NCBI GenBank assembly: GCA_027924645.1
Contig: BSBN01000039.1
Location: 24,278,001 to 24,342,000, forward strand
Length of the DNA stretch: 64,000 bases
DNA from: Cunninghamia lanceolata
Taxonomy: Eukaryota > Streptophyta > Pinopsida > Cupressales > Cupressaceae
Direction of reading: 5' to 3'
A program made the position numbers and the translations under genes. Position 1 is the first letter of the stretch; every line of letters starts with the position of its first letter. This document shows positions 11,629-22,050 of the stretch, one piece after another. The notes under the pieces were generated by a model. The model had not been told where the DNA came from. It saw nothing but the letters and a program-made list of their open reading frames with translations, and made no database searches.

Positions 11629-11694
11629 TGAATGCCTCAAAGAGATGGCATCGCGTGGGATATCCCACGCGATGCCATCTCTTTGAGGCATTCA
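11629..11694. repeat. 66-bp perfect palindrome with PPR-like coding sense
   Basis: Two 33-nt arms meet without a loop between 11,661 and 11,662 (centre GGGATATCCC). Each arm, read inwards, encodes RMPQRDGIAWD-like residues, the loop region of a PLS-class PPR motif. It lies in the 5' part of hAT-1. Confidence 0.93.
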
Positions 11695-11769
11695 GCGTAC
11701 AAAAATTTTAAAACGTTTTTAATTTCGGATTTCCATTTCCTAAACTTCCAGTTCTAAAACGGTAAAACC

Positions 11770-12803
11770 TTTTCGACAAATCCATTTTGTACATATCCTG
11801 CAATCGTTGCAGTCCATACTGCCTGCGTCTCCCTACCTGCGTCAAAATGGGAGCTTTGGTTTTTATTTTTAAATTTTTTTGATAAAGGATAGAGGAATTT
11901 TGTCAGATGTTGTGGTTGCAAGTGCAACTGCACTGTTAGACTGTAGAGTGTAGTCTGTATGCACATTGCAAACTCAAAGTGGAAGCAGCAAGCACAGACA
12001 AGGCACATGAACTGTTTGACAGAATGCCTCAAAGAAATGTGGAAGCTCCGAAGCATAGACAAGGCACGTGAACTGTTTGACAGAATGCCTCAAAGAAATG
12101 TGGTCTCCCTCAAAGAAATGTGGTCTCTGCATAGACAAGGCACGTGAACTGTTTGACAGAATGCCTCAAAGAAATGTGGAAGGCTGGAAGCATAGACAAG
12201 GCACGTGAACTGTTTGACAGAATGCCTCATTCTGTCAAGGTGTGAACACTGAAAGCATAGACAAGGCACGTGAACTGTTTGACAGAATGCCTCATTCTGT
12301 CAAACAGTTCACGTGCCTTCTCTATCACAGTCTATGCTTCCACTGTTCCACATTTCTTTGAGGCATTTTGTCAAACAGTTCATGTGCCTTGTCTATGCAG
12401 ACTGCAAAGACCACATTTCTTTGAGGCATTCTGTCAAAGACTCAAACAGTTCACATGCCTTGTCTATGCTTCCACATTTCTTTGAGGCATTCTGTCAAAC
12501 AGTTCACGTGCCTTGTCTATGCTTCCACTTTGCATACACATCTAACAGGGCAGTTGCAACTACAACATCTGACCAGTCACAAAATTGAAAATTCCTCTAT
12601 CCTTTATGTTTTAGATGGATGTCCAACTCCATACCCTATTCCAAAGCTCCCATTTTGACATAGGCAGGGAGGATGCTGGGCTGGCAAAGGTTGTGGAATT
12701 CCGAATTTGGCTTTGCACCAGCCAATTGCATTTGCAGCTTGCTTTAACAAATCCTGCAATCATTTTGTGCATATCCTGGAATCATTGCAGTCCATGAGAC
12801 CAC
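11770..12803. repeat. Large inverted repeat made of PPR-gene fragments
   Basis: The arms (about 11,832-12,289 and 12,293-12,670) are imperfect reverse complements. They meet at a 27-bp perfect stem with a 3-nt loop (12,263-12,289 and 12,293-12,319). They contain five forward and four reverse copies of a ~50-bp module that reads SIDKARELFDRMPQRNVVS. The right arm read on the minus strand also gives VKMGALE, VVVATALLDVYAK and then the module, the normal order in PLS-class PPR proteins. Extra minus-strand fragments at 11,770-11,825 (VWTATIAGYVQNGFVEK) and 12,754-12,803 (VVSWTAMIPGYAQNDC) encode the adjoining PPR segment. PPR proteins bind organellar RNA. Here the fragments are not an intact gene, but a transcript would fold into a long hairpin. 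Confidence 0.88.
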
Positions 12804-12934
12804 ATTTTGATTTTTGAATTTTTCTGATTTTCATTTTTAAAAATTTTTTCTTAACAATGAAGTTGTACATTGTTTTAACTTTTTTCAATTTTAATTTTTG
12901 ATTTTCTTTTGCAGGCTGCAGCATCATCATCATA

Positions 12935-15247
12935 ATGAGTTCACAGTCACACAGCATAAGTGACAATGAGGATAGAGAGGTTGAAGTTCACAGTGAAAAT
13001 GACTCATCTCAATCTGATGATCGAGATCTTGATTTTGATTTAGAAGGGGAGGGTGAACATGCCTCAAATACTTGATCTCACTCTCAAACTGACACAAGTT
13101 CCGTTGGGAGTAAAGCTCGTGATAAGTGCCCTTCACAATTCCTTCAAAAATGGGCCAAGGGCCCCTTTGATCCAAAATCACCTTTAAAACAATTTGCATC
13201 TAAGATAGAAGCAAACCCTGCGGCAAAGGGGGGGGGGGCACTAGAAAATGGAAGTGCAACATATGTAAGCTTACATGGTTTGGAAGCATTACAAGAACTA
13301 ATGCTCACCTTCTTCTTGTCCGAGACAAAGGTGTAGATGTATGCAAAGTTGTGGATGGTAACTTGAAGTTCAAGGCTGAAATGTTAAAATTATGGGGTTG
13401 TAAAGAGGATGAAGCATCACCTTCTGTTATGTTGCCACAAAGGAGTAGGGGTGATCAAATTTCTAGTGCTACTTTGCAGACTCAAAGGCCACCAAATCCA
13501 TCCAGTTCAAGTGCAACACAGCCTAAGGGGAAACGTAAGATGGCATCTTCACAACCATTGGCAGATTTATTCAATGTGCAAGCAAAGGATGAGGCAGATG
13601 ATGCCATTAGCAAATTCTTCTTTGCTAATGGCATTCCATTCCATGTGGCTCGCTCTCCTTATTATAAGGAAGCTGTGTCAAAGATAATAAGGGGCAGGAC
13701 AATCATATGTGCCACCAGGGGAGACTAAATTGAGGACAACAATCTTGGATCAACACTATTCCAAGATTAATATTTTGATGGAGAAGATGAAGAGAACCTG
13801 GATCACAAGTGGATGCAGCATAGTCATGGATGGGTGGACAGACATTAGGCACCGTCCACTCATCAACATCATCGTTACATCTACAGCGGGCCCTTATTTC
13901 CTTAGGGCTATTGATTGTTCTGGGCATAGCAAGGATACCCATTATCAGTTCCAGATCCTCAAGGATGCTATAGAGGAGGTTGGGCCACAAAATGTGGTGC
14001 AGGTAGTGACAAATGCGGCCCATGTGTGCAGAGCTGCAGGGAAGTTGATTGAGGCAGCCTATAGACATATTTGGTGGACTCCTTGTTGTATGCATGCTAT
14101 GAATAATGCACTTAAGGACATGGGTAAAATCAGTTGGATCAAATTAATTGTCAGTGATGCTAGAGATGTGCAGATGTTTATCTGCAATCACCATACTTCA
14201 CATCCACTTTTCAGGTCCTTCTCCAAGAAGGAATTCCTGAAGCCTATAGAGACTTGGTATGCATCATATTTTATTCTCTTGGAGAGGATGCTTGAGTTGC
14301 AAGAGCCATTGCAACTAATGGTAATGACAGCAGAATGGAACCGATGGCCTGAGTCAAAGACACAGAAGGGATTGAGGGTTAAGGAGGTGGTGACGAATGA
14401 TGTCTTTTGGGCTGATGCCAAATATATTGTCTCCATCATTCAGCCAGTCTTCACAGTTATTAGATTTGGGGATTCTAATGCACCTTCCCTTGGAGAGGTA
14501 TATGAGTGCATTGATTCCATGCTTGATCAAATGAAGACTATTGTGCGAGAGAAGGACCCCACAATGCAATTCTACACCGAGCATATTCATCCAATCATTC
14601 AACGTAGATGGGAGAAGCTCAACACTCCCTTACACATGGCTGCCTATGCATTGAACCCAAAGTGGTACATACCTAGGCCCGGTAGAATCACACCTATACA
14701 GGATGCTAAGGTGAAGGAAGAGTTCATGAAGGCCATTGACAAAATGTATGATTCTACAGAGGCCAGCTTGCTTCGTACTGAGTGGTCAAAATTTGCCATT
14801 CTTTGGGGATATTCAGAGGCAGCCCAGATAGATTTGGAGACTATGTCACAGGAGGACCCCAAGTTGTGGTGGACTATGCATGGGCCTAGATCTTTGATTA
14901 CTACTCTAGCCATTCGTTTGCTGTCCCAGGTTTCTAGTTCTTCTGCTGCTGAGAGGAACTGGTCTACTTATAGCTTCATCCACTCTGTTAAGAGGAACAG
15001 GCTTACTTCTAGGAGGGCAGAGAAGCTTGTGGCTGTACATAGTTCCTTGCGTCTCATTGACCGCACCACAACTACATACAGGGAGAGTCCAGCAGCCAGA
15101 TGGGATGTAGAGCCAGAAGAGCCATCACAGATAGATGAGGATGCTACACAGACAGGGCTGGTTGGTATTGGTTTAGATGAGCTTAAGCATTTGGGGTCCA
15201 GCAGTTCCAGTGATGACGAGATCGACATGGAGCTTGGGGATGATTAG
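12935..15247 (+). pseudogene. hAT-1 transposase (BED zinc finger, DUF659, hAT dimerisation), frameshifted
   Basis: Starts MSSQSHSISDNEDREVEV just after a TTTTGCAG acceptor-like site. Domains in order are an acidic N-terminus, a BED-type zinc finger (WKCNICKLTWFGSITRTNAH, about 13,246-13,330), a Ser-rich linker, DUF659/RNase H-like core (CSIVMDGWTD near 13,815; TPCCMHAMNNAL) and the C-terminal hAT dimerisation region (RLLSQVSSSSAAERNWS near 14,925). It has a TGA near 13,073, a frameshift at a run of 11 G (13,228-13,238) and a second frameshift near 13,690-13,710. The last 512 codons are open. Transposition activity is excluded as it stands. Confidence 0.92.
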
Positions 15248-15658
15248 ATCATTGGTGGCACCAAGCCATTAACCATTTTGGCATTACTATTTAGTATTTA
15301 GTATTTACTATTTCAATATTTTGAACATTGTTGAAACTTGAAACTTGATTGTAATTATGAACAATGATTATGAAATTCTAATTATGAAACATCTAGTTCT
15401 CATTCCAATGTCTCACATTGTTTCAATGTTCACTAGTTCAATGAAATCATGGCAATGTGTTTAAACTCTAAACTTTACTTATTCCTTAGGCTTCTACAAT
15501 TATACATCTTTTTATAACTAATTTTTCAAGTATTATATGTATTTCAGCGCGCCGCTCCCCCGCCGTCCCCAAATTTAGGCCCCCCCCGTCCCCGAACCCG
15601 AAACGCGTCCCCTGCCGTCCCCCCGTCCCCGTCCCCGAAACTCCGTGGAACTATGCTT

Positions 15659-15989
15659 TGTAGAACAAACAGAGACTAAGATAGGGGAAACAAAGCACCA
15701 AACAACACGTGCTACAGCAAACAGAATGTATTAATTTTTATATTGATGTAGTTTATGTTACAGTAGCCTCTGTATATATGATCAAAGAAAGGTGGTTTAC
15801 AAACTTACACTACACGGCAAGACAGAAAGAAAATAAAACTACATAATAATCGGTGAAGTTGGATGCTCAGGTGGTGGAGAAGATTAAGTTGTGGGCAGTT
15901 AAGATTGGCGGTGCATTAGGCGGTGATGACACTTCAAAAAGAAACAAAAAGGTTTAACGCCAGCTGTGATAATTACACATTTTCCAATA
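15659..15989 (-). repeat. Copia-1 5' LTR
   Basis: 331 bp matching 1,721-2,051. The 5-bp duplication CCTTT follows at 15,990-15,994. It is intact apart from the first five bases being shared with the hAT-1 target duplication. Confidence 0.93.
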
Positions 15990-15994
15990 CCTTT

Positions 15995-16185
15995 TTGGCA
16001 CATACATAGACCTATGTTGTAAATTACATTAAATTGAATTATTATATAACAATTGTAGATGTTGTAGATCAAACTAATTAGATCTAAATCAGAAAACATT
16101 TACACAAGTGAATCATTCAAAGATCAACAGTTTCAATACATATATTGAATTACAACATAAAGGAGCACACGAAAATCAGGCTTAC
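15995..16185. other. Residual NUP98-like intron
   Basis: About 190 bp of AT-rich intron between copia-1 and the donor of the large FG exon. Nothing else is recognised. Confidence 0.5.
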
Positions 16186-16956
16186 CGAATGCTGATCTCT
16201 GAGCAGCAAAACGAGATGGAGTACTTTCAAATGATGGGCTGTTCCCAAATGCTGGAGTCGAGCCTGCACCAAAAGCAGAAGCTGACTGACCAAAAGCAGG
16301 AATGCTACCAAATCCATATGAAGGAGCACTTGAATTCCCAAACGCTGGAGCACTGGAAGCCCCAAAAGCTGGAGTACTGTATGCACCAAATGCTGGAGTG
16401 CTTGCTGTACAAAATGCTGGCATGCTTGTTGCACCAAATACAGGAGTTGAAATGGAACCAAAAGCAGGGGTACTAGTAGAACCAAAAGTTGATTGTCTAG
16501 TGGCACCAAATGGTTGACTACCAAAAGCGGGAGTGCTGCCAGATCCAAATGAGGGAGCACTTGAAGCCCTAAAAGCTGGAGTACTCTGAGCACCAAAAGG
16601 GAATGGAGTACTTCCAAATGATGGGTTGTTCCCAAATGCTGGAGTTGAAGCTGCACCAAAAGCAAAAGTTGACTGACCAAAAGCAGGAATGCTACCAAAT
16701 CCATATGAAGGAGCACTTGAATTCCCAAAAGCTGGAGTACTGGAAGCCCCAAAAGCTGGAGTACTAGATGCACCAAATGCTGGCGTGCTTGTTGTACAAA
16801 ATGTTGATGTGCTTGTTGCACCGAATGGAGGAGTTGAAGTGGAACTAAATGCAGGGGTACTAGTAGAACCAAAAGCTGATTGACTAGTGGCACCAAAAGG
16901 TTGACTACCAAAAGCTGGTTGTGTTTGACCAAAATTACTTCCAAAAGGACTTGACT
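16186..16956 (-). CDS. NUP98: NUP98-like large FG-repeat exon (257 codons)
   Basis: A 771-nt phase 1-1 exon bounded by CCTGCAG acceptor and TTCG|GTAAGC donor. I checked its minus-strand frame triplet by triplet and found no stop. It consists of degenerate repeats such as STPAFGASSTPAFG, GSIPAFGQS, NPSFGSTP and QPFGATSQS, the transport-receptor binding FG domain of NUP98. The exon holds an internal duplication of about 380 bp: the GSIPAFGQ block recurs at about 16,300 and 16,685. Some FG sites are lost (FCTTST, FESTP, FAAQ). On the opposite strand and in other frames the repeat yields Leu/Val- and Gly-rich shadow ORFs, which are not genes. Confidence 0.88.
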
Positions 16957-17245
16957 CTGCAGGATTTGGTGACCCCAGTCACAATAAGAACTCAATAAGT
17001 TCATGAATTGACAATAAAATGTCCTAACTTCTAGCTAAAGATCTTCAATATTACTTAAAGCATGATTATTAAATAAGCTTTGAATATAGAGCTTTTATAT
17101 TAAGAACGTAAAAAGTATTACCAAGTTCTATGAAATAAAAGCATGTGGTGTTTTACTAGAAGAATTCTATAAAATATTATACAACCACATTGAGAATTGT
17201 AACATCAGAAAACACAATTTTATGTTATCAATTGTCACAAACACA
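16957..17245. repeat. Duplicated NUP98-like intron segment (copy 2)
   Basis: Paralogue of 1,301-1,590, with scattered substitutions and small indels. With the adjoining exon sequence it marks an ancient exon-intron tandem duplication. Confidence 0.8.
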
Positions 17246-17282
17246 TGGGGCTAGATTGTGTTGGCTGAGAAAAAAAGGCCAC

Positions 17283-17315
17283 CTGCAGGTTGTTGACTTG
17301 CAAGATTCAGCCCAC
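17283..17315 (-). CDS. NUP98: Possible 33-nt microexon of the NUP98-like gene
   Basis: Bounded by TATTGCAG acceptor and CTGCAG|GTGGCC donor on the minus strand. It is phase 1-1 like the other FG exons and reads GLNLASQQPA, with a glycine at each junction. Supporting points are the phase match and the canonical signals. Against it, the exon is very short and lacks an FG dipeptide. Confidence 0.35.
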
Positions 17316-17910
17316 CTGCAATATACAGATGATTAGTTTAAGAGTGGCTTTTGCATAGCCAATACCAAATAATAACAACAGTCAGAATTCTGAATTACCG
17401 CTAATGTTTTCTGATTGTTTAAACAAAATCTAACATTACTCAAACCCTAAACTATTTTCCATAAAATCCATGTAAAGCTATCCCTACCAATGGCTAAGTC
17501 ATAAAATCCCCATTCCAGCCACAGACTGAGCATCTTCATCTACCATAAAAAAACCATTACAGGTACATTCCCTATTGCCTAAAATCAATCCAAATTAATA
17601 CTCAAGATGCCCTAAATGTTTCAAAAACATCAAACAACTAAAACATTATTTAACCAGTCAGAAGTCGTGAGTTATTAAGTATGTATTATCTTGTAATCTG
17701 AAACTGTGTTATTCTGAGATTTGTAAGCTGGGTACACCATTCACATATTTATATTTTCTGGAATCAAAGCATTTGCTTGGATAAATCTATTACAATCAGT
17801 AACAGCAGTGTTCCCAGATGTTTAATTCTGAGTTATTGCTCCTAAATATAATTGTATTGTGAATTAGCACTACAATTGCTCAGAGATATTACAGTAGTAG
17901 TAGATAAAAT
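17316..17910. repeat. Partial copy of the ~1.93-kb NUP98 intron unit (left part of unit 1)
   Basis: From the GCTAATGTTTTCTGATTG stretch (about 17,398) to GATAAAAT this matches 30,050-30,488, 46,740-47,246 and 48,915-49,425. The unit continues at 22,051 after hAT-2. No gene is seen in it. Confidence 0.8.
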
Positions 17911-18254
17911 CATAGTTTAAAAACTCGGACTCGGCAATTACTCGGCGGACCCAAAAATTTTAAAAACTTGGGACTCGGCAAAAACTCGGGGAAAAACTCG
18001 GCAATAACTCGGCAAAATTATCGAACATTAAAAAATACATTAATTTTTAAAAATATGCTTAAAAAACATTCATATTACTGAATTTTGTGAATCATAATAT
18101 CATATTACTGATTTTCTTCATATATAGATCAAAATTAAAGTTCAATACACATCATAATGACATAAACCAAAAACTGAGTTCGAATTTCAAAGTTTGAATA
18201 CATATAAACTTCTAGTTTCAACTTTCAAGTTTCATCATCAACAAAAAGTTCAGA

Positions 18255-18796
18255 TCATAAATTTCTTCTGCGACTAAAACTCAGAAAAGTATGTTGTCGC
18301 TGTGTGGGTGCCGTGGAAGTCAATGGGATGGTTGTAGGCTCCTCAACAGAAGCCTCAGCCATGGGACCAATCTCTGTATCCTCTGAATCTCCCCCTAATG
18401 ACTCGCTAGAGTCACCTTCTGAATCCTCATAGGCTGCCACATGTGCTTGCCATTCAGCTTCCTCTCTCTCCAAATCAGCAATCTCATCACTCGTAAGCAA
18501 ACTCGTATCCACATCCTCACTAATCCAATCTGAATATGGATCAATCTCATCGAGGTCAAGTGCTTCATATGAATCCTCCCCTTGTACCTTCTTTTCATGC
18601 AGTCGAAGATTGTACCGCACAAACACAAGGTCATTCAAGCGTTTTTGAGTCAATCTGTTGTGTTTTTTGGTGTGAATGGACTCAAAAACACTCCAATTGC
18701 GCTCACAACCTGAAGCGCTACAGGGCTGAGATAGGATGCGGATGGCAAGCTTTTGAAGATTAGGCATTGAGGCACCAAAATCTTCCCACCACAAAT
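18255..18796 (-). CDS. hAT-2 transposase exon 3 (hAT dimerisation domain)
   Basis: Begins after a CTTGTAG acceptor, completing the Asp codon of DLWWEDFGA. It encodes the hAT C-terminal dimerisation region (LAIRILSQPCSASGCERNWS, then HNRLTQKRLNDLVFVRYNL), an acidic tail and a stop at 18,255-18,257. It is fully open. Confidence 0.88.
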
Positions 18797-18899
18797 CTAC
18801 AAGGATGACATTTGTAACTTTGTAAGAAATTAGGAATTTTAGTAAGCTTAACATTTTAAATAAATTGTAAACTATAATTAAACATAATGTTTTTCTTAC

Positions 18900-19308
18900 C
18901 TGGTTGCAAAGTGTCTCTCCTACGAATGCATGCAGGTGCAGAAAATAATACCCCCACCGCCCTCTTATACATCTGTAGCTCATCCTCTACGAGGTCTCGA
19001 AGTTCGTCATTAGGAATCATCCTGTCAATACAAGTGTGGAGGCCATGCATAACCTCTGTATCCCCTCTAAATGAAGACGAGAAGAAAAATTTGGGGTTCA
19101 AATAATATGCAGCAGCATGAATATGTCGATGGAGTTGTCGGTTCCACCTCCGATCAATAATGCGCCAGATGGGTTCATATTTGGTTCTATTAGACCCATA
19201 CAAGTGTTGAATTGCTTCTTTGGGCCTATCCATGGCCTCATACAAATACCCCATGGGGTTTTTATCCCCATCCACCATCCGCAGAACCCTAACCAACGGT
19301 TCTGACAC
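18900..19308 (-). CDS. hAT-2 transposase exon 2
   Basis: Bounded by TTTTAG acceptor and CCAG|GTAAGA donor. It reads VSEPLVRVLRMVDGDKNPMG, then DRRWNRQLHRHIHAAAYYLN, the segment of plant hAT transposases between the DUF659 core and the dimerisation domain. It is open throughout, and its phase (one leftover base) matches exon 3. Confidence 0.87.
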
Positions 19309-19473
19309 CTAAAACAAGAGAGTGAATGAAAATGGAATTAGTTAATTAAAATAAATTAAAAATTTTAAAAGGAAATTAAAATCAGCAAATTAAAATATCA
19401 AAACATTAAAAAACAGCAACTTGTAACATTGTAAAAAAAATTTAAAAGAAGAAAATTATATAAAAAAACTTAC

Positions 19474-20784
19474 CTTTATGATCTCATCCAAGGTCTTGGC
19501 AAATGTATGATCAAATATGGTCTTCACGACCCTCTGTGCTTCATCCTTCTTGCAATAGGGACTCTCCAACCATCTTTCGCTCACAAACATGCGCACGAGG
19601 TTGGGCAATGTGGTTGCTATACTTTGCAAGGTAAGGAAATTGGTTGCAAAGCGTGTCACTCCTGAACGCACGAGCTCCTTGCCATTAGTGTGCTCTCTCA
19701 TGAGATTCAAGACCCATGTGTGATTGTAGATGTATTTGGTTATGTTTCTTCCTTCTTCCACCGCATTCTTCACCCAACTTAATTTCCCTATGTCTTCAAG
19801 GAGAAGATCAAGGCAATGGGCCGCACAAGGGCTCCAAAACAATGTAGGGTGTCTCGCCTCTAATAGTTTGCCGGCTGCCACATATGCGGATGCATTGTCT
19901 GTAATTATTTGGACAACATTATCCACTCCCACTTCCATCACCACCTCGTCCAACATGCTACACAAGGTCTCAGCAGTTTTTGATTAACTAGAGGCATCCA
20001 CTGACTTCAAAAAGACCAATTGCCCCCCTGAAGCCACTAAAAAGTTAATCAATGTCCTGTTTCTGCCATCTGTCCACCCATCAGATAAGATGCTGCAACC
20101 TTTCCTTTTCCAAATCTCTTTTTGTTGCTCTACTAGCTTGTATGTATTTTTGACCTCATCCTCCAATAATGGGCCACTCAATTCATAACTGCTTGGGGCC
20201 TTGAACCCCTTACCTGCCACGGTCAATGCAGTAACCAATTCCTTCCAATAAGGACTAGAAGCAATGTTGAAGGGAATACTATTGTAATACCAAAATTTAG
20301 CACATGCTAACTTTGCTTCATGATGCAATTCCTTATTCCATGAAGTACCCTCCAACGAAGGTTGTGAACCGGGAGTGTTACGAGGAACAAAAAAACTAGA
20401 TGCACCACTGCCCACCTTGCTTACTCCTCTTATTCGTGGCCCAAGACAAGAAGTAGAACTAGCGCCCCTTGTATCTGTTGATTCTCTCCCAATGGCTCCC
20501 ATTGCCTCTGCTGTCCTCTTTTTTGCTTCTTTTTTCTGCTCATATGCTTCAAGGAGAGCTTTTGCCTCATTCTGAACTTCCACAGGGGCTTCAGTACATA
20601 CCGCAACATCATGGCAAACAACCTGTGCAAGGTGATATTTCAGCCTATTTATACCTCCATTCATTTTTTTCTTACAATGGAAGCAAATGATATTCCCTTT
20701 TCCCGACCCTGGTAACGCATGTTTCCAACAAGGGTCTTTAGGCTTGCCTTCTTTCCTAGCAGGTGTCTGAGACGTGGATGCCAT
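19474..20784 (-). pseudogene. hAT-2 transposase exon 1 (BED finger and DUF659), one nonsense codon
   Basis: Starts MASTSQTPARKEGKPKDPCW. It has a BED-type zinc finger (IICFHCKKKMNGGINRLKYH, about residues 32-52), a Lys/Glu-rich linker and the DUF659 core (GCSILSDGWTDGRNRTLINF; IITDNASAYVAAGKLLEA; FWSPCAAHCLDLLLEDIG). The only lesion seen is TAA at 19,984-19,986 in VDASS-stop-SKTAETL. The frame is otherwise open for about 435 codons. It ends at an AAG|GTAAGT donor. With exons 2 and 3 the transposase is one substitution from complete, which points to a fairly recent element. Confidence 0.9.
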
Positions 20785-22050
20785 ATTCTTTTAGAAAGCA
20801 GGAAATAAAGCCTGCCAATAATTGTGCATAAAAGAATATATCAGATTAACAATTGATAAATCATAATTTAAAGACGTGTTTTAAATAGAAGAATTGAAAT
20901 GAAAAAAATTGAATAGTGGCACTGGCAGATTAAGGCCTCTTTATCAGAAATTAGAATAATAGTTGTTAACAATACAAGAAGGTTCATGGTGCTCACTGCT
21001 GTCACTGCTGTGCATTACATAGTACACTAAAGTTCTAAACTCAAAGAAATTATTACTTATTGTGCATTATGCCTGTTATAGATATTAGAAACCCACAATT
21101 TCATCATGTTTGGAGTCTTCAAGTTCAACAACCAGCTTCTCTTTCTCACGTACAACAGTGTATTCTTCTGCAGTTATCATTCTTCCTCAACCAACTAAAT
21201 ATGTACATTAAATTTTAATGATTAAGTAACAGACTCCAACTCCACAATGCAACATTGCAAATTTGCAACTATATCACTATGCCTTCGATTGGAATTGTAA
21301 TTGTTTTGAAGACATTTATTTTTTTTTTGTTTTGAAGATATAAAATTTATAATTATTATTTTTAATAGTCGAAACTCAAAACCAGATAGTAGTTATTGTT
21401 AAAATAAAATAGATATCATAAAATAAAATTATAAAACAATAAATATAAAACAATAGATATCATAGGCGAACTATAAAACAATATATATCATAAAATAAAA
21501 TTATAAAACAATGGCGAATTTAAACGCATTGTTTTGAATAAAAATTAAAATATTTAAAAAGATTGAAGTTCAAACCCTACAGGATACACGAAACGAGTCT
21601 TAAATGGCGTTTTACAGAAATTGCGATTATACAGAAATCAGGTTTTACTTTGTAAATGGCGTGAAATCACGTGAAAACCAGTTACAATTGCGTTAAAAAT
21701 AATGTAAGCGGCTTACCAGTGAAATCGCGTGTAAACCTTTCCAGAAGCTCCGCGCGCACTCAGGTTTAACTTTCGCACGTTTTTGTCCGCCGCGAAAATG
21801 CGAAATGATAAAAACACACTTCGTTTTTTACTTTTACGGATTAAGTTTTCACTTTATATATGCCAAAAAAATTAGGTTTTTATTTTCATTGGGCGAGTTT
21901 TGGCGAGATTTGCCAAAAACCCGCGAGTTTCTGATAAAACAAAGGTCGCACGTTTTCTGCAAAACTCGTCCGCGTGTTTTTGCTAATATTACTCGCGGCT
22001 TCAGATCCTACGCGAGTACTCGCGATTACCCTGCGATTTTTTAACCTATG

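Larger units (their letters stand above)
11160..15655 (+). mobile_element. hAT-1 DNA transposon carrying PPR-gene fragments
   Basis: 4,496 bp flanked by the 8-bp duplication CTTTGTAG (11,152-11,159 and 15,656-15,663), the hAT signature. Imperfect terminal inverted repeats are CATTGATCCACG and CATAGTTCCACG. Subterminal regions (11,165-11,350 and 15,548-15,650) are G/C-rich with repeated GGGGACG / CGTCCCC motifs, unlike the AT-rich surroundings. It encodes a decayed plus-strand hAT transposase (12,935-15,247). The 5' part carries captured, inverted fragments of a PPR gene. It inserted at the LTR/PBS junction of copia-1. Confidence 0.95.
1721..15989 (-). mobile_element. Copia-1: Ty1/copia LTR retrotransposon with two nested insertions
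   Basis: Flanked by the 5-bp target duplication CCTTT (1,716-1,720 and 15,990-15,994). It has 331-bp LTRs at both ends, a tRNA-iMet primer site at 11,140-11,151 and gag, protease, integrase, RT and RNase H reading frames on the minus strand. Removing the nested solo-LTR-like element and hAT-1 with their target duplications leaves about 5.2 kb, a usual copia length. The LTRs differ at roughly ten sites by eye (about 3%). It inserted in the NUP98-like intron between the 16.2-kb and 1.3-kb FG exons. Pol is inactive: there are stops, a frameshift and altered catalytic residues. Confidence 0.95.
17911..22050 (-). mobile_element. hAT-2 DNA transposon
   Basis: 4,140 bp with terminal inverted repeats CATAGTTTAAAAACTCG and CATAGGTTAAAAAATCG, and the 8-bp target duplication GATAAAAT / GATAAACT. 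Empty sites in the paralogous intron copies (near 47,246 and 49,421, GATAAAATAGTACAT) confirm the boundaries. Subterminal ends carry repeated ACTCGGC / CGCGAGT motifs. It encodes a three-exon transposase on the minus strand. Confidence 0.95.

Noticed and set aside
11990..12540. CRISPR-like array or satellite from the regularly repeated ~50-bp module
   Set aside because: Copies occur in both orientations with variable spacers and encode a PPR motif inside a hAT element of a plant genome.
12935..13728. An intact N-terminal transposase gene
   Set aside because: A TGA, a slipped G-run and a later frameshift break it.
13703..14913. Antisense ORFs opposite the hAT-1 transposase
   Set aside because: Shadow frames of the plus-strand transposase core; no family features.
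16150..17004. 284-codon Leu/Val/Gln-rich minus-strand ORF
   Set aside because: It is a frame-shifted reading of the FG-repeat exon; its repetitiveness mirrors the STPAFG repeats.
20375..20690. Plus-strand ORFs across hAT-2 exon 1
   Set aside because: Shadows of the minus-strand BED-finger exon, which has clear family motifs.
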